Positions 35,025-44,130 of a stretch of DNA of 64,000 bases are shown here, one piece after another (position 1 is the stretch's first letter; every line of letters starts with the position of its first letter). Source of the DNA: Bog-105 sp965277855 (GTDB lineage Bacteria; Acidobacteriota; Terriglobia; Bryobacterales; Bryobacteraceae); NCBI GenBank assembly GCA_965277855.1, contig OZ255847.1:1798001-1862000 (forward strand), read 5' to 3'. The notes below the pieces were generated by a model that did not search any database, was not told the DNA's origin, and saw only the letters and a list, made by a program, of their open reading frames with translations. Position numbers and translations under genes: made by a program.

Positions 35025-37697
35025 TTATTCGTGGCGCAAAGAGAGCATGGGATCCACCTTCGCCGCGCGCCGCGCCGGGATGTAACACGCCAGCAGCGCC
35101 ACGCTGGTCAGAATGAGCGATACCGCGGCAAAAGTGAGCGGATCGCCCGGTGTTACGCCAAAGAGCAAGCTCGACAGAAGACCCGTTAACTTGATCGCGC
35201 AAGCAATTCCAATCGCCAGACCGGCCAGCGCGGGTTTGAGCCCTTGCGCAATGATCATCCTGAGAACATCGCTCTGCTGTGATCCAAGCGCGATGCGAAC
35301 GCCGATCTCATGAGTGCGCTGGACTACCACGTAAGAGATCACGCCATAGACTCCCAGGCAGGCCAGCAGCAACGCCAAACCCGCAAAACCACTGAGCAGC
35401 AGCGTAATCAAGCGCGGCAGTAGCACCGATTGTGAGAAGTATTGGTCGAGGGTCATCAGGTGGTAGAGGGGCGCGTTCTTATTCAGGGAAGCTACCTGGC
35501 GGCGCGCAGCCTGAACCAGGCTGTGCGGATCTATGGCCGTGTGTACTGCGACAAACATCGTGGAAAACGGGCTCTGAGCTAGAGGGGCATAGGCCTCGGG
35601 AGCGGCTTCGACGCCGAGGCCGCTCTGTTTCACGTCTCCGACTACACCGACAATTTCGCGCATGGGCAGCTCGCCCGGGCCATAGCCGTTACCGATGCCC
35701 GGCCGGATGCGTTTCCCAATCGCGTTCTGATTGGGAAAGAAGCGACGCGCCAGAGTACGGTTGACGATCACGACCGGGGGCGATTTAGCGTCGTCGTGCG
35801 CTGTGAAGTCGCGCCCCGCAACGAGTGGTATTGAGACGGTGCGGAAGTACGCCGGCTCGACCACATTGAAGTCGATCGAGGGTCGTGAGCCCATCGGAAG
35901 CGGCTGTCCCTCCAGTTCAACACTCGCCGTGATGTTGTCTCCAGTGAGTGGCAGCGATGCCGCGGCACTCGCCGAATTGACGCCTGGAAGCGCGCTGATT
36001 TGCACCACCACGTTTCGAAAGAATGCCGGCGGGGTGAGTCCTGGCTTACTCGCAGGCGCGTCGAGCTGAAACGTCAGAACATGATGCGGGTCGAAACCCG
36101 GGTCGACTCGCGTGAGATGCAAGAAACTCTGAAGCAACAGACTTGCGCCAAGCAGCAGCACAACTGCTAAGGCGATTTCGCTGACAACCAGCGCGCCGCG
36201 CAAGCGACCGTGTCCTTTTCCTTCGCTTCCGGAACCACGGCCACCCTCCTTTAAAGATTCGGTGAGACTGATCCGGGCGACCTCGAAGGCGGGAGCGAGA
36301 CCGAACAAGATTCCGGCCAGCAGCGAAACCAAAAAACCGAAGCTCAGCAGACGACCATCGAGGCCGATGGCGTTCAAGCGCGGAATATAGGCGGGCACGA
36401 TGTGTAGCAGTAGCTTGAGCGACGAGAGCGCCAAGGCAAGCCCCAAGCCGCCACCCAAAAGCGATAAGGCCACACCTTCCGTGAGTAACTGGCAAGCCGC
36501 CCGCCACCTGCTCGCGCCCAATGCAGCCCGTACGGCCATCTCCTTGCGCCGGCCGCCAGCCCTTGCCAATAGCAAATTCGCCACATTGACGCAGACGATC
36601 AGCAGCACGCAGCCAACTGCCCCGAGCAATACCAGCAGCGGAGTGCGGACCGGCCCGATCATACCCTGAATCTCCGGCACAATGCGCGCGGTGCGCGGCT
36701 TATTCTCCGGATGCTGCCTGTTCATCACGCTTGTGATGGCTGCCATCTCGGCTTGTGCTTGCTGTTGTTTAACCCCGGATTTCAGCAGGCCGACAACGTC
36801 GAGGTAGTGCGCTCCCCGCTGTTCGGTCTCGGCGTTCGCGCCGCCTTGAGCGTCCACCGCGATCGTGGTCCACAGATCAACAGGCTCCGCCTGAATGGGA
36901 AATTGAAAGCCCCGCGGCATGACGCCGACCACCGTAAATGGGTTGTCTCCGAGTTGAACGGTGCGGCCCAGCACAGAAGCGTCGGAGCCGAACTCTCGTT
37001 GCCACAGACTATAGCTAAGCAGCACTGGGTCAGCGCCACCAGTCGCCGCCGGCTTGTCCTCTCCGGGTAGAAATGGGCGTCCGAGTGCCGGAGTTACCGC
37101 GAGTAGAGAAAGCAGGTTCGCCGACACGATCGCCCCTTGTAGATGGAGCGGCTCACGGGGGCCGACGAGCGTAAACGAGTCTGTCCGAAAAGCCGCCATG
37201 CCGTCGAAGGAGTGGCTGCGTGCTCGCCAATCTATGAAATCAGGGTAGGATGCCACACCGCCATTGCCTGTCGCGGCAAGCACCGACTCCACGCGCACCA
37301 GGCGATCGGCAGTGGGAAAAGGCAGCGGCTTAAACACCACTGTGTCTACCACGCTAAAGATGGCGGTTGTCGCCCCGATCCCCAGCGCCAGCGTCAGAAT
37401 AGCGGTCACTGCGAAGCCGGGATTTCTTCTGAGGATCCGCAAGCCATAACGAAAGTCCTGAAGTAAGTTATCGAGCGAAACTCCAGCCCGCACGTCGCGC
37501 ACCTTCTCCTTGACGAGTTCCACTCCGCCCAGGTCGCGGCGCGCCTGTTGCATTGCCTCCTCGCGATCGAGTCCAGAGCGCGCCTTCTCGTCGGCTAGAA
37601 GGTCGAGGTAGCTGCGGAGTTCCTGGTCGAGATCCTGATCTACCCGACGCTGGTAGAGGAGGTTGCGACAGAAATTGTAGAAGTGACGAAATGGCAC
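35025..37697 (-). CDS. ABC-type permease, MacB/FtsX family (ADOP), full length
   Basis: 890 residues. The N-terminal cytosolic segment (DQDLDQELRSYLDLLADEK, ARRDLGGVELVKEKVRD) is followed by LLQDFRYGLRILRRNPGFAV, a first membrane helix, a MacB-like periplasmic domain, an FtsX block (ARAGGRRKEMAVRAALGASR), a second periplasmic domain, and a second FtsX block ending CYIPARRAAKVDPMLSLRHE. The start is GTG 37697, with AGGAAG just upstream inside the end of padR; a longer frame to 37769 overlaps padR and has no such site. The gap to padR is 7 bases, so PadR probably controls it. No ATPase partner is present. Confidence 0.9.
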   Translation of the reverse strand: MPFRHFYNFCRNLLYQRRVDQDLDQELRSYLDLLADEKARSGLDREEAMQQARRDLGGVELVKEKVRDVRAGVSLDNLLQDFRYGLRILRRNPGFAVTAILTLALGIGATTAIFSVVDTVVFKPLPFPTADRLVRVESVLAATGNGGVASYPDFIDWRARSHSFDGMAAFRTDSFTLVGPREPLHLQGAIVSANLLSLLAVTPALGRPFLPGEDKPAATGGADPVLLSYSLWQREFGSDASVLGRTVQLGDNPFTVVGVMPRGFQFPIQAEPVDLWTTIAVDAQGGANAETEQRGAHYLDVVGLLKSGVKQQQAQAEMAAITSVMNRQHPENKPRTARIVPEIQGMIGPVRTPLLVLLGAVGCVLLIVCVNVANLLLARAGGRRKEMAVRAALGASRWRAACQLLTEGVALSLLGGGLGLALALSSLKLLLHIVPAYIPRLNAIGLDGRLLSFGFLVSLLAGILFGLAPAFEVARISLTESLKEGGRGSGSEGKGHGRLRGALVVSEIALAVVLLLGASLLLQSFLHLTRVDPGFDPHHVLTFQLDAPASKPGLTPPAFFRNVVVQISALPGVNSASAAASLPLTGDNITASVELEGQPLPMGSRPSIDFNVVEPAYFRTVSIPLVAGRDFTAHDDAKSPPVVIVNRTLARRFFPNQNAIGKRIRPGIGNGYGPGELPMREIVGVVGDVKQSGLGVEAAPEAYAPLAQSPFSTMFVAVHTAIDPHSLVQAARRQVASLNKNAPLYHLMTLDQYFSQSVLLPRLITLLLSGFAGLALLLACLGVYGVISYVVVQRTHEIGVRIALGSQQSDVLRMIIAQGLKPALAGLAIGIACAIKLTGLLSSLLFGVTPGDPLTFAAVSLILTSVALLACYIPARRAAKVDPMLSLRHE

Positions 37698-37704
37698 TTG
37701 CTTC

Positions 37705-38037
37705 CTATGTAGCTCGTAAAGCGCTCGCGATTGCCAGTGAGATGCGTTCCCACTGCTCGGTTTCGGCATTCAGCTGACGGCGGCCCAACCTGGTGAGCCG
37801 GTAAAACTTGGCGCGCCGGTTCGTCTCCGCCTCGCCCCAGGAAGAACTTAACCAGCCGGCTTGCTCCATGCGGTGCAGAGCTGGAAATAGAGAGCCGGGC
37901 TTGACCTCGAATGTTCCATTTGTGATCTGTGCGACGCGGCGCGAGATTCCCATGCCATGCAACTCTTCGAGCGCCAGCGACTTTAAAATCAGCAAATCAA
38001 GAGTGCCCTGCAGAAGATCCAATCGTGAACCGGGCAT
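37705..38037 (-). CDS. PadR-family transcriptional regulator
   Basis: 110 residues of a winged-helix repressor. LDLLQGTLDLLILKSLA, LHGMGISRRVAQIT, VKPGSLFPALHRMEQAGWL and the wing region EAETNRRAKFYRLTRLGRRQL are typical, as is a C-terminal dimerisation helix (LNAETEQWERISLAIASAL). PadR genes of this form lie next to ADOP permeases in Acidobacteria. It is the first gene of a two-gene minus-strand operon with the 35025 permease, and inverted repeats upstream may be its operators. Confidence 0.93.
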   Translation of the reverse strand: MPGSRLDLLQGTLDLLILKSLALEELHGMGISRRVAQITNGTFEVKPGSLFPALHRMEQAGWLSSSWGEAETNRRAKFYRLTRLGRRQLNAETEQWERISLAIASALRAT

Positions 38038-38052
38038 AACTGTTAAAGACGA

Positions 38053-38083
38053 TCTATAAGAACAATGCCAACTTCCTTATAGA
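38053..38083. promoter_or_regulatory. Inverted repeat upstream of padR, possible operator
   Basis: TCTATAAG at 38053-38060 and CTTATAGA at 38076-38083 are perfect 8-base arms around a 15-base spacer. The repeat is 16 bases upstream of the PadR start. A perfect TTGACA (minus strand, 38085-38090) adjoins it. Such a site would allow autoregulation. Assigned by position and symmetry only. Confidence 0.45.
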
Positions 38084-38090
38084 ATGTCAA

Positions 38091-38334
38091 TAGGGCAATC
38101 GTCTATTTAATCCACAACCGAGAGGGCTGTTGGCTTCAAGAACGAGTTGCTGAATGAGCTGGTGAGTGGGCCTTTCTGCCCAGCGCCGCCCTGACTAACA
38201 CCGAATAAGGCCTCGACCGACTCGAAAAATCCGACCGTTGTCGAGCGTATGTTAGCGGACCTCAAGCGCGCCTCGAACGCTAAACTCGGAGACCTTTCTG
38301 GTTGAAAAACCGGCAAAAGCAAGGTACACTCTTC
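38091..38334. other. Gap between padR and the divergent permease gene
   Basis: About 240 bases between the two inverted repeats. Frames here are short and unlike known proteins. I see no RNA gene or mobile element. Confidence 0.4.
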
Positions 38335-38350
38335 CTATAGCCAGCTATAG
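38335..38350. promoter_or_regulatory. Palindrome upstream of the third permease of the block
   Basis: CTATAGC, a 2-base spacer, then GCTATAG: perfect 7-base arms. It lies 43 bases before the TTG start at 38393. It shares the CTATAG core with the repeat upstream of padR, so one regulator could bind both. Confidence 0.45.
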
Positions 38351-38392
38351 AGCAGGCAGCGGCTTGCTCTATGCTGAGATAAGACTCCCTCA

Positions 38393-41041
38393 TTGTCCTG
38401 GACGAATCGACTGCGAAATGTGCTGTCCGGTAGGCGCTTGAACCGCGACCTGGAGGACGAGCTTTCCTTTCATCTTGAAGCCCGCAGCCAGCGCAACATC
38501 GCGTCGGGTATGACTGCCCAGGAAGCCAGCCAGGACGCTCGCACGCGCTTCGGAAATCGAACGCTCCTGAAGGAGGACGCACGCGACATGGACATCTTTA
38601 AATCGGTTGAAACTGTGATCCAGGACCTGCGCTACGCGATCCGCAGTCTGCGCAAGTCACCCGGCTTTGCTGTTACTGCCATTCTGTCGCTCGCTCTCGG
38701 CCTTGGCACCAGCACCGCCATTTTTTCCATTGCCGATAGTCTCCTGTTGCGGCCTTTGCCCTACCGCGATCCTTCCCGGCTCATGATGCTCTGGGAGGCG
38801 GAACGGACGGGCGGCGTCAAGAATAACGTCATCTCGCCTGGCAACTACTTCGATTGGAAGACGCGCAACACCGTCTTCGACAGCATGGCTGCCTTTCGCG
38901 AGAAGCCTGCCGTGCTTACTTACGGCAGCCGTTCGGAGGAACTCGGCAACCAATCGATGAGCGCGGAGCTGCTTCCGATGCTGGGCGTTACTCCCATCCG
39001 TGGCCGGCTCTTTACCCGGGATGAAGATGCGGCGGCGGCTCGCTCCGGCAGCGTGGTGCTCATCAGTTATCGTGTCTGGCAAAGCTGGTTTGGCGCAGAC
39101 AAAAATATCATCGGCCGCCAGGTACAGGTAAACGCAACGCCGCGCACCATCATCGGTGTGATGCCGCCCGATTTTTATTTCCGCAATCGAGCCATCGAAC
39201 TCTGGGAACCGCTCGGCTTGGATCCCGCGGAAAACTATCGCGCCCACCAGGGCCGCTGGATGCTGGCGATCGGCCGCTTGAAACCCGGCGCAACGCGTGC
39301 CCAAGCCCAAGCGCAAATGACGGCGATCGCCCAGAAACTGTCGGCATCGTACCCTGAATTTGATAAGAATTGGACCGTCAACGTCGAACCGCTGCGTGAC
39401 TCCCTCGTGCGTGAAGTGCGGCGGTCCCTGCTCATTTTGTTGGGCGCCGTCGGATTATTGCTCGCGGTTGCCTGTGCCAATGTCGCCAATCTTCTGCTCG
39501 CTCGTTTTGCGTCGCGCCGTCAGGAGATGGCCGTCCGCGCTTCGCTCGGCGCGAGCCGCTGGCGCATCATTCGCCAGGTCCTTACTGAAAGCTTGCTTCT
39601 AGCTATTGCGGGAGGATTGCTCGGCGCGGTGTTTGCACGCTGGGCTATCGCCGGCCTGCTCCAACTGGCGCCCCAAACGCTCACTCAGTCGGCGCGCATC
39701 ACTGTCGATACACGCGTCTTCCTGTTCTCGGTTGCCCTGTCTGTTCTGACAGCCATCGTTTTCGGCCTGGGACCCTCGCTCATCACTTCTCACCTCCGCC
39801 CCGCCACTGCCGGCCTGCTCAATGCTTTGGCCGAAGGGTCCCGTTCCACCACCAGCAGCGGCCGCTTACGCCGTTGGTTGGTCACAGCGGAGGTGGCGTT
39901 GTCGATCATGCTCCTCGCCGGAGCCGGACTGCTTTTCCGCAGTATGATTCGCCTGCAGCAGGTCGATCCCGGGCTCGATGCCTCTGGCGTTCTCACCTTT
40001 CGTATCTCGCTTCCGCCCGTTCACTACCGCGAGATCACGCGACGTCAGCAATTCTTTAATCAGGCCTTGCAGCAGATCGACAGTCTGCCCAGTGTCCGCT
40101 CGGCAAGCGCCGTGAGCTACTTGCCGTTCACCGGAATCGGCGCGGGCACCTCGGTGAGCATAGCGGGTCGACCGAAACCGTTACCCGGTGAGCAGCTGTC
40201 CGGAGTCATTCGCAGCGTGATGCCCGGTTACTTTCGTACTCTTAGCATCCCTCTCGAGCGCGGCCGCGATTTCACCGACGCCGATAACAGCGAGCGAGCG
40301 CCCTACCGGTTCATCGTCAACCAGGCCTTTGTCACAAAATATTTCGCGAAGCAAGACCCTCTCGGCCAATCCATCAGCACCGACATGGCCGACGAAAACC
40401 CGTTCGGCGAGATTATCGGCGTTGTGGGGAACGTGAAGGAACAATCCGTCGACAAAGAACCGATGCCAACCGTCTACTACATCTATTCGCACTTACCCTA
40501 TGCGGCCATGAATGTCGTCGTGCGCTCGCAAGAAAACCCGCTAGCTTTGGCTAGCGCTGTGCGCCGCATCATTCGCGGCATCGACGCTGCCCAACCCATC
40601 GCCGAAATTCATACTTTGCCGGAACTTCTTGGTCAGACCTTCGCCCGCGAACGTTTCAGCGCAGTGCTCTTAACCGCTTTCTCGCTGGCCGCCTTGCTGC
40701 TTGCGTCCGTCGGCATCTATGGAGTGCTTGCTTATTCGGTTTCCGAGCGGAGCCGGGAAATCGGGGTGCGTGTCGCACTCGGGGCCGACCCGGGTCGCAT
40801 TCTTAAGCTCGTGCTTGCTGCCGGCTTGCGGCTCGTGGCCTTGGGGATGGTAGCCGGTGTGGCCGGAGCCCTGCTTCTCTCGGGACTGCTGAAAACCCTG
40901 CTGTTCGGCGTTGCCCCACACGATCCGCTGACGTTCCTCGTCACTCCGGCTCTCTTCTTTTTTGTCGCCCTTTTAGCGGCTTCCGTGCCGGCCTTGCGCG
41001 CGGCCCGCCTCGACCCCATGCGTGTCCTGCGAGCTCAATAG
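38393..41041 (+). CDS. ABC-type permease, MacB/FtsX family (ADOP), full length
   Basis: 882 residues. The N-terminal cytosolic part (RRLNRDLEDELSFHLEARS, then ARTRFGNRTLLKEDARDM) leads to VIQDLRYAIRSLRKSPGFAV and the first membrane helix. The two FtsX blocks (ARFASRRQEMAVRASLGASR; SERSREIGVRVALGADPG) flank periplasmic domains. It ends AARLDPMRVLRAQ. It starts with TTG 38393 (MSWTNRLRNVL), without a strong ribosome binding site. Divergent from padR, with operator-like repeats between. No ATPase is encoded nearby. Its stop is 2 bases before the convergent glycosidase gene. Confidence 0.9.
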   Translation: MSWTNRLRNVLSGRRLNRDLEDELSFHLEARSQRNIASGMTAQEASQDARTRFGNRTLLKEDARDMDIFKSVETVIQDLRYAIRSLRKSPGFAVTAILSLALGLGTSTAIFSIADSLLLRPLPYRDPSRLMMLWEAERTGGVKNNVISPGNYFDWKTRNTVFDSMAAFREKPAVLTYGSRSEELGNQSMSAELLPMLGVTPIRGRLFTRDEDAAAARSGSVVLISYRVWQSWFGADKNIIGRQVQVNATPRTIIGVMPPDFYFRNRAIELWEPLGLDPAENYRAHQGRWMLAIGRLKPGATRAQAQAQMTAIAQKLSASYPEFDKNWTVNVEPLRDSLVREVRRSLLILLGAVGLLLAVACANVANLLLARFASRRQEMAVRASLGASRWRIIRQVLTESLLLAIAGGLLGAVFARWAIAGLLQLAPQTLTQSARITVDTRVFLFSVALSVLTAIVFGLGPSLITSHLRPATAGLLNALAEGSRSTTSSGRLRRWLVTAEVALSIMLLAGAGLLFRSMIRLQQVDPGLDASGVLTFRISLPPVHYREITRRQQFFNQALQQIDSLPSVRSASAVSYLPFTGIGAGTSVSIAGRPKPLPGEQLSGVIRSVMPGYFRTLSIPLERGRDFTDADNSERAPYRFIVNQAFVTKYFAKQDPLGQSISTDMADENPFGEIIGVVGNVKEQSVDKEPMPTVYYIYSHLPYAAMNVVVRSQENPLALASAVRRIIRGIDAAQPIAEIHTLPELLGQTFARERFSAVLLTAFSLAALLLASVGIYGVLAYSVSERSREIGVRVALGADPGRILKLVLAAGLRLVALGMVAGVAGALLLSGLLKTLLFGVAPHDPLTFLVTPALFFFVALLAASVPALRAARLDPMRVLRAQ

Positions 41042-41043
41042 CT

Positions 41044-42882
41044 TCAGATTACCTTCCAGTACGTTTGGTACACCTCATCCCCGATCTCGTAGAACGGACG
41101 CACCGGCACTGTACTTCCGTCGCTCTCGACCGTCCAGCCGCCGTTCGCCTGTTTGCCCAACTGTGGATTCGCCAGACGCGCCCGTTCGAGCGCCGGTTGC
41201 TGATCTTGCACCGCAAAGAGCACCAGCGAACCACGCATCAGTGCGACTTGATCCGGCGTTTGCGCATCCACCGCGCGTGTCCGCACCGGCTGATCGATCT
41301 CGAGTTCAATCCGGTCCCCCGCTTTCCACGTGCGCCGCAGCTGCAGGAATTTTCCTGGTGTCGCCCGCTGCGAAAACCGCTTTCCATTCACGGCCACCAA
41401 TGTCTGCGGACCCGCCCAGGCCGGTATGCGCAAATAGATCGAAAATTCGTGCGAGCTCGATGGTTCAACCCGCATCGTAACCAGGTTGTCGATCGGATAA
41501 GCTGTCTCCTGCCGCAGCGTGCAACGCGTAGCCGATCCGGTCCGCCACGTTAATTGCGAAGGCACGTACAAGTTCACGTACACGCCATCCTGACCTCGGA
41601 AATACGCACTGATCACATAATCCGAAGTCACCTGTGGGAGCGTTCCCGAGCAGCACGGCCAGCGCCCGTCGTGATCCCAGGGCCACGGTGAATCGGCCAC
41701 CACGCGATGGTCTGTCTTATGCCCCGAGTGCCCGTAATCCGAGTAATAAAAACTCCAGCCTGCTTCCTCGATCGGCATCGCTCCAAGCACGGTGTTGTAG
41801 AGCACCTGCTCCATACTGTCGCCGTAGCGTGCGTCACCGGTCAACCCGATCAAATAACGCATCAGTTTGAAATGCGCATATGACCCGCAGGGCGTCTCAA
41901 AGCTGCGGTGCGTGTTCGAAAGACTCGCTCCGAGCCGTCCCTTGCCCGGCTCGACAAAGCCCTCGTTCGGACCCCAACCGCCCGTGGCGAAACTCTGATC
42001 CGTGAGAATCCATTCGACCGCGTTATTCACAGCTTGCAGATACTTGGGGTCGCCCAGTTGCAGATAGCCCTGGAAGCCCGAACTCAACGCGTTCATGTGG
42101 CTGTAAGCGTGCAAGCCCGGCAGTACATTCTGGCCCTGAGATAGCGGATCGAAGAACGTTTTGTCGAGCAGATAGCGCTTGCCCATATCGAAATACTTCC
42201 GATCGCCGGTCCGCTCGGAAGCCAGGAACAGATTTTCCGCCAGCGTGTACGATTCATCCCACAAATAAGTCTCGTCTTTGTGCGGATAGACATGCTGTTC
42301 TTGCGGGGTCAACGCATGGTCCGGCATGTGCGGCGCCGCGGCCTGGGTCGTCCGCGCCAGCACTTCGAATGCAGTTGTGTCGTTTGCATACGAGTGCGCG
42401 TCGATCAGCCCCAAAACCAGCTTGTCGTACGTGTACGCCGGGTAGCGCAGGTCGACAAAAAACTTGCCGCTCGGATCAACTGTCTGCGCATACCCAGCCA
42501 CCAGCCTGCGCACTTTGGCGCGCGTTGGCTCCGAGTTGGTCGCCTGCCCAAAACGCGCCAGCGCCGAAACATACTGCCCGAAATGCGCCCCCGGACAGAA
42601 ACCGTCGTACCAGCCGCCCATATCTTCACCGGGCGCCGGCAAACCTGTCCGTTGCCGGTAAATTTTCAGCAGCCGGTCTTCGCTCAGGTTCAGAAAAAAA
42701 GCATGATTCTGATCGAATTGGTGTTTCAGCGGCCCTGGCAGCAGCTGCACGTCGGCGTAGTCAAACGGAGTCAGCTTCCGGCGCGCAACCGCCCCGGCTT
42801 TCACGGGCCTGCTTACCGCTCCCGCCAGCGTACCCGCTGCTGCCGCTTGCCCCAAAAACTCCCGACGCGTGGATTTGAGCAT
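41044..42882 (-). CDS. Secreted glycoside hydrolase, DUF1680/GH127-like
   Basis: 612 residues. A twin-arginine signal (STRREFLGQAAAAGTLAGA) indicates Tat export. The body is an (alpha/alpha)6 barrel followed by beta domains, with GGWYDGFCPGAHFGQYVSAL, HAYSHMNALSSGFQGYLQLG, ETPCGSYAHFKLMRYLIGLT and WPCCSGTLPQ. GH127 enzymes are beta-L-arabinofuranosidases using a Cys nucleophile in a zinc site; the CCSG motif is the likely equivalent, but the match is distant, so the exact linkage is open. It follows the GH18 gene by 18 bases, so they probably form an operon. It would fit with the arabinose locus at 53-63 kb. Confidence 0.85.
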   Translation of the reverse strand: MLKSTRREFLGQAAAAGTLAGAVSRPVKAGAVARRKLTPFDYADVQLLPGPLKHQFDQNHAFFLNLSEDRLLKIYRQRTGLPAPGEDMGGWYDGFCPGAHFGQYVSALARFGQATNSEPTRAKVRRLVAGYAQTVDPSGKFFVDLRYPAYTYDKLVLGLIDAHSYANDTTAFEVLARTTQAAAPHMPDHALTPQEQHVYPHKDETYLWDESYTLAENLFLASERTGDRKYFDMGKRYLLDKTFFDPLSQGQNVLPGLHAYSHMNALSSGFQGYLQLGDPKYLQAVNNAVEWILTDQSFATGGWGPNEGFVEPGKGRLGASLSNTHRSFETPCGSYAHFKLMRYLIGLTGDARYGDSMEQVLYNTVLGAMPIEEAGWSFYYSDYGHSGHKTDHRVVADSPWPWDHDGRWPCCSGTLPQVTSDYVISAYFRGQDGVYVNLYVPSQLTWRTGSATRCTLRQETAYPIDNLVTMRVEPSSSHEFSIYLRIPAWAGPQTLVAVNGKRFSQRATPGKFLQLRRTWKAGDRIELEIDQPVRTRAVDAQTPDQVALMRGSLVLFAVQDQQPALERARLANPQLGKQANGGWTVESDGSTVPVRPFYEIGDEVYQTYWKVI

Positions 42883-42900
42883 TACACTTCTATTTCATCA

Positions 42901-44031
42901 CTAAGGGGCATTGCGTAGCACGCCGCGCACCGCCGCGTTCATGGCAGCCAGCAACTCCTGGGAACGCCCGTCATAATCCGCCGACAGTTCCCACATGAAC
43001 ATGCCGCCCAGGTTGCGCGTCCAGACCGAGTAGTAGGTCTTCAAATACGTCGACCGGCTGTCGTCGTACGTAATGAAGCCGTTGCGCCCATCAGCCCGCG
43101 TCAGATATGGCACTTCCTGGATCGAATCCCAGTGCCGGACCCAGCCCAGCCGGTTGATCAATGGCTTGATCTGTGTTCCATAGTTGAGCGACGGCACATT
43201 CGCATCGGTACACGGATTACAGTTTTCGTACAGCTCCTTTTGATCCATGTAGTCATAACCGTAAAATGGCGTGCCCATGTTGAGCTGCTCGGCGGGCACT
43301 TTATAAGTGGTCAAAAAATCGGTAGCGGCCTGGTCAGCGGAACCCTGCGGATTGGGATTGGCCGGGTCGCTATAAATGGGCGAGTTCATCTGCACATCGC
43401 CCGTCCAGGGCCCCGCTTCGTCGTACAGCATGATGTTGAACCAGCTCACCGACTTCTTCAATCCCGCAAAATCGACGCCATCCGAAGGATAGTTCGGAAT
43501 GTCCGTCGAAAGAATAAAAGCCGGCGACGGAAACGCCGCGCGGATCTCATTCATGAAAGTCACGAAGTTTTTTAAGTCCGCCTTACCGTTCGGATACTCC
43601 CAATCGACGTCCAATCCGTCGTATCCATAGCGAGCGATCACCTCCTTCAAATCTCGAATAAACGTCGCGCGGAACTTCGCGCTTGCCGTCACCGCGCTGT
43701 AGTCCGCTCCTGAACTCGCACCTACATAAAACAGCACTTTGACACCGGCCGAATGCGCTTTAGTCAATAGCTGCGGCTCCAGGAAGCCTGTTGCCGGAAT
43801 CGTGAACGTGCCATCGGCGGGCTCGTTCAAGTTGATTCCGGCGTGAATGATGTGGGTAAGCTTGGCATAAGGAATCTGATCGGCGCTATAGACAGGCGTC
43901 TGAAACTTGCTCCAGGATCCATAAAAGGCGACCAGCCTTTTGGTGAAATGCGCCGGCAGATCTTCAGCCTGGGAGCTCAAGGCCGCCGCAACTAACAACA
44001 AGCTTGTAAAAGCTTTTTTGAAAACTTTCAA
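42901..44031 (-). CDS. Secreted GH18 chitinase-like glycoside hydrolase
   Basis: 376 residues. Signal peptide at 1-22 (KVFKKAFTSLLLVAAALSSQ, then A). A TIM-barrel GH18 domain covers nearly the whole mature protein. The catalytic motif DGLDVDWEYP is intact (DxxDxDxE, final Glu as acid). KLTHIIHAGINL and the C-terminal GGMFMWELSADYDG are typical. It would hydrolyse chitin or chitooligosaccharides, such as fungal wall; no binding module is attached. Cotranscribed with the GH127-like gene, and divergent from the alcohol dehydrogenase gene by 99 bases. Confidence 0.93.
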   Translation of the reverse strand: MKVFKKAFTSLLLVAAALSSQAEDLPAHFTKRLVAFYGSWSKFQTPVYSADQIPYAKLTHIIHAGINLNEPADGTFTIPATGFLEPQLLTKAHSAGVKVLFYVGASSGADYSAVTASAKFRATFIRDLKEVIARYGYDGLDVDWEYPNGKADLKNFVTFMNEIRAAFPSPAFILSTDIPNYPSDGVDFAGLKKSVSWFNIMLYDEAGPWTGDVQMNSPIYSDPANPNPQGSADQAATDFLTTYKVPAEQLNMGTPFYGYDYMDQKELYENCNPCTDANVPSLNYGTQIKPLINRLGWVRHWDSIQEVPYLTRADGRNGFITYDDSRSTYLKTYYSVWTRNLGGMFMWELSADYDGRSQELLAAMNAAVRGVLRNAP

Positions 44032-44130
44032 TGTCTCTACTCCTGAAATAGTAGATGCGCAGAGCTACTGTACCAACATACGTAATTCCGCTCATCCGGT
44101 TTCCGTAAAGCGATTCGATAACATCGCAGC

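Noticed and set aside
38107..38322. Small minus-strand frame between padR and the permease
   Set aside because: No ribosome binding site, no resemblance, and it lies in a regulatory gap.
44110..44127. Small hairpin just before the alcohol dehydrogenase start
   Set aside because: Only 5-base arms with an 8-base loop; expected often by chance.
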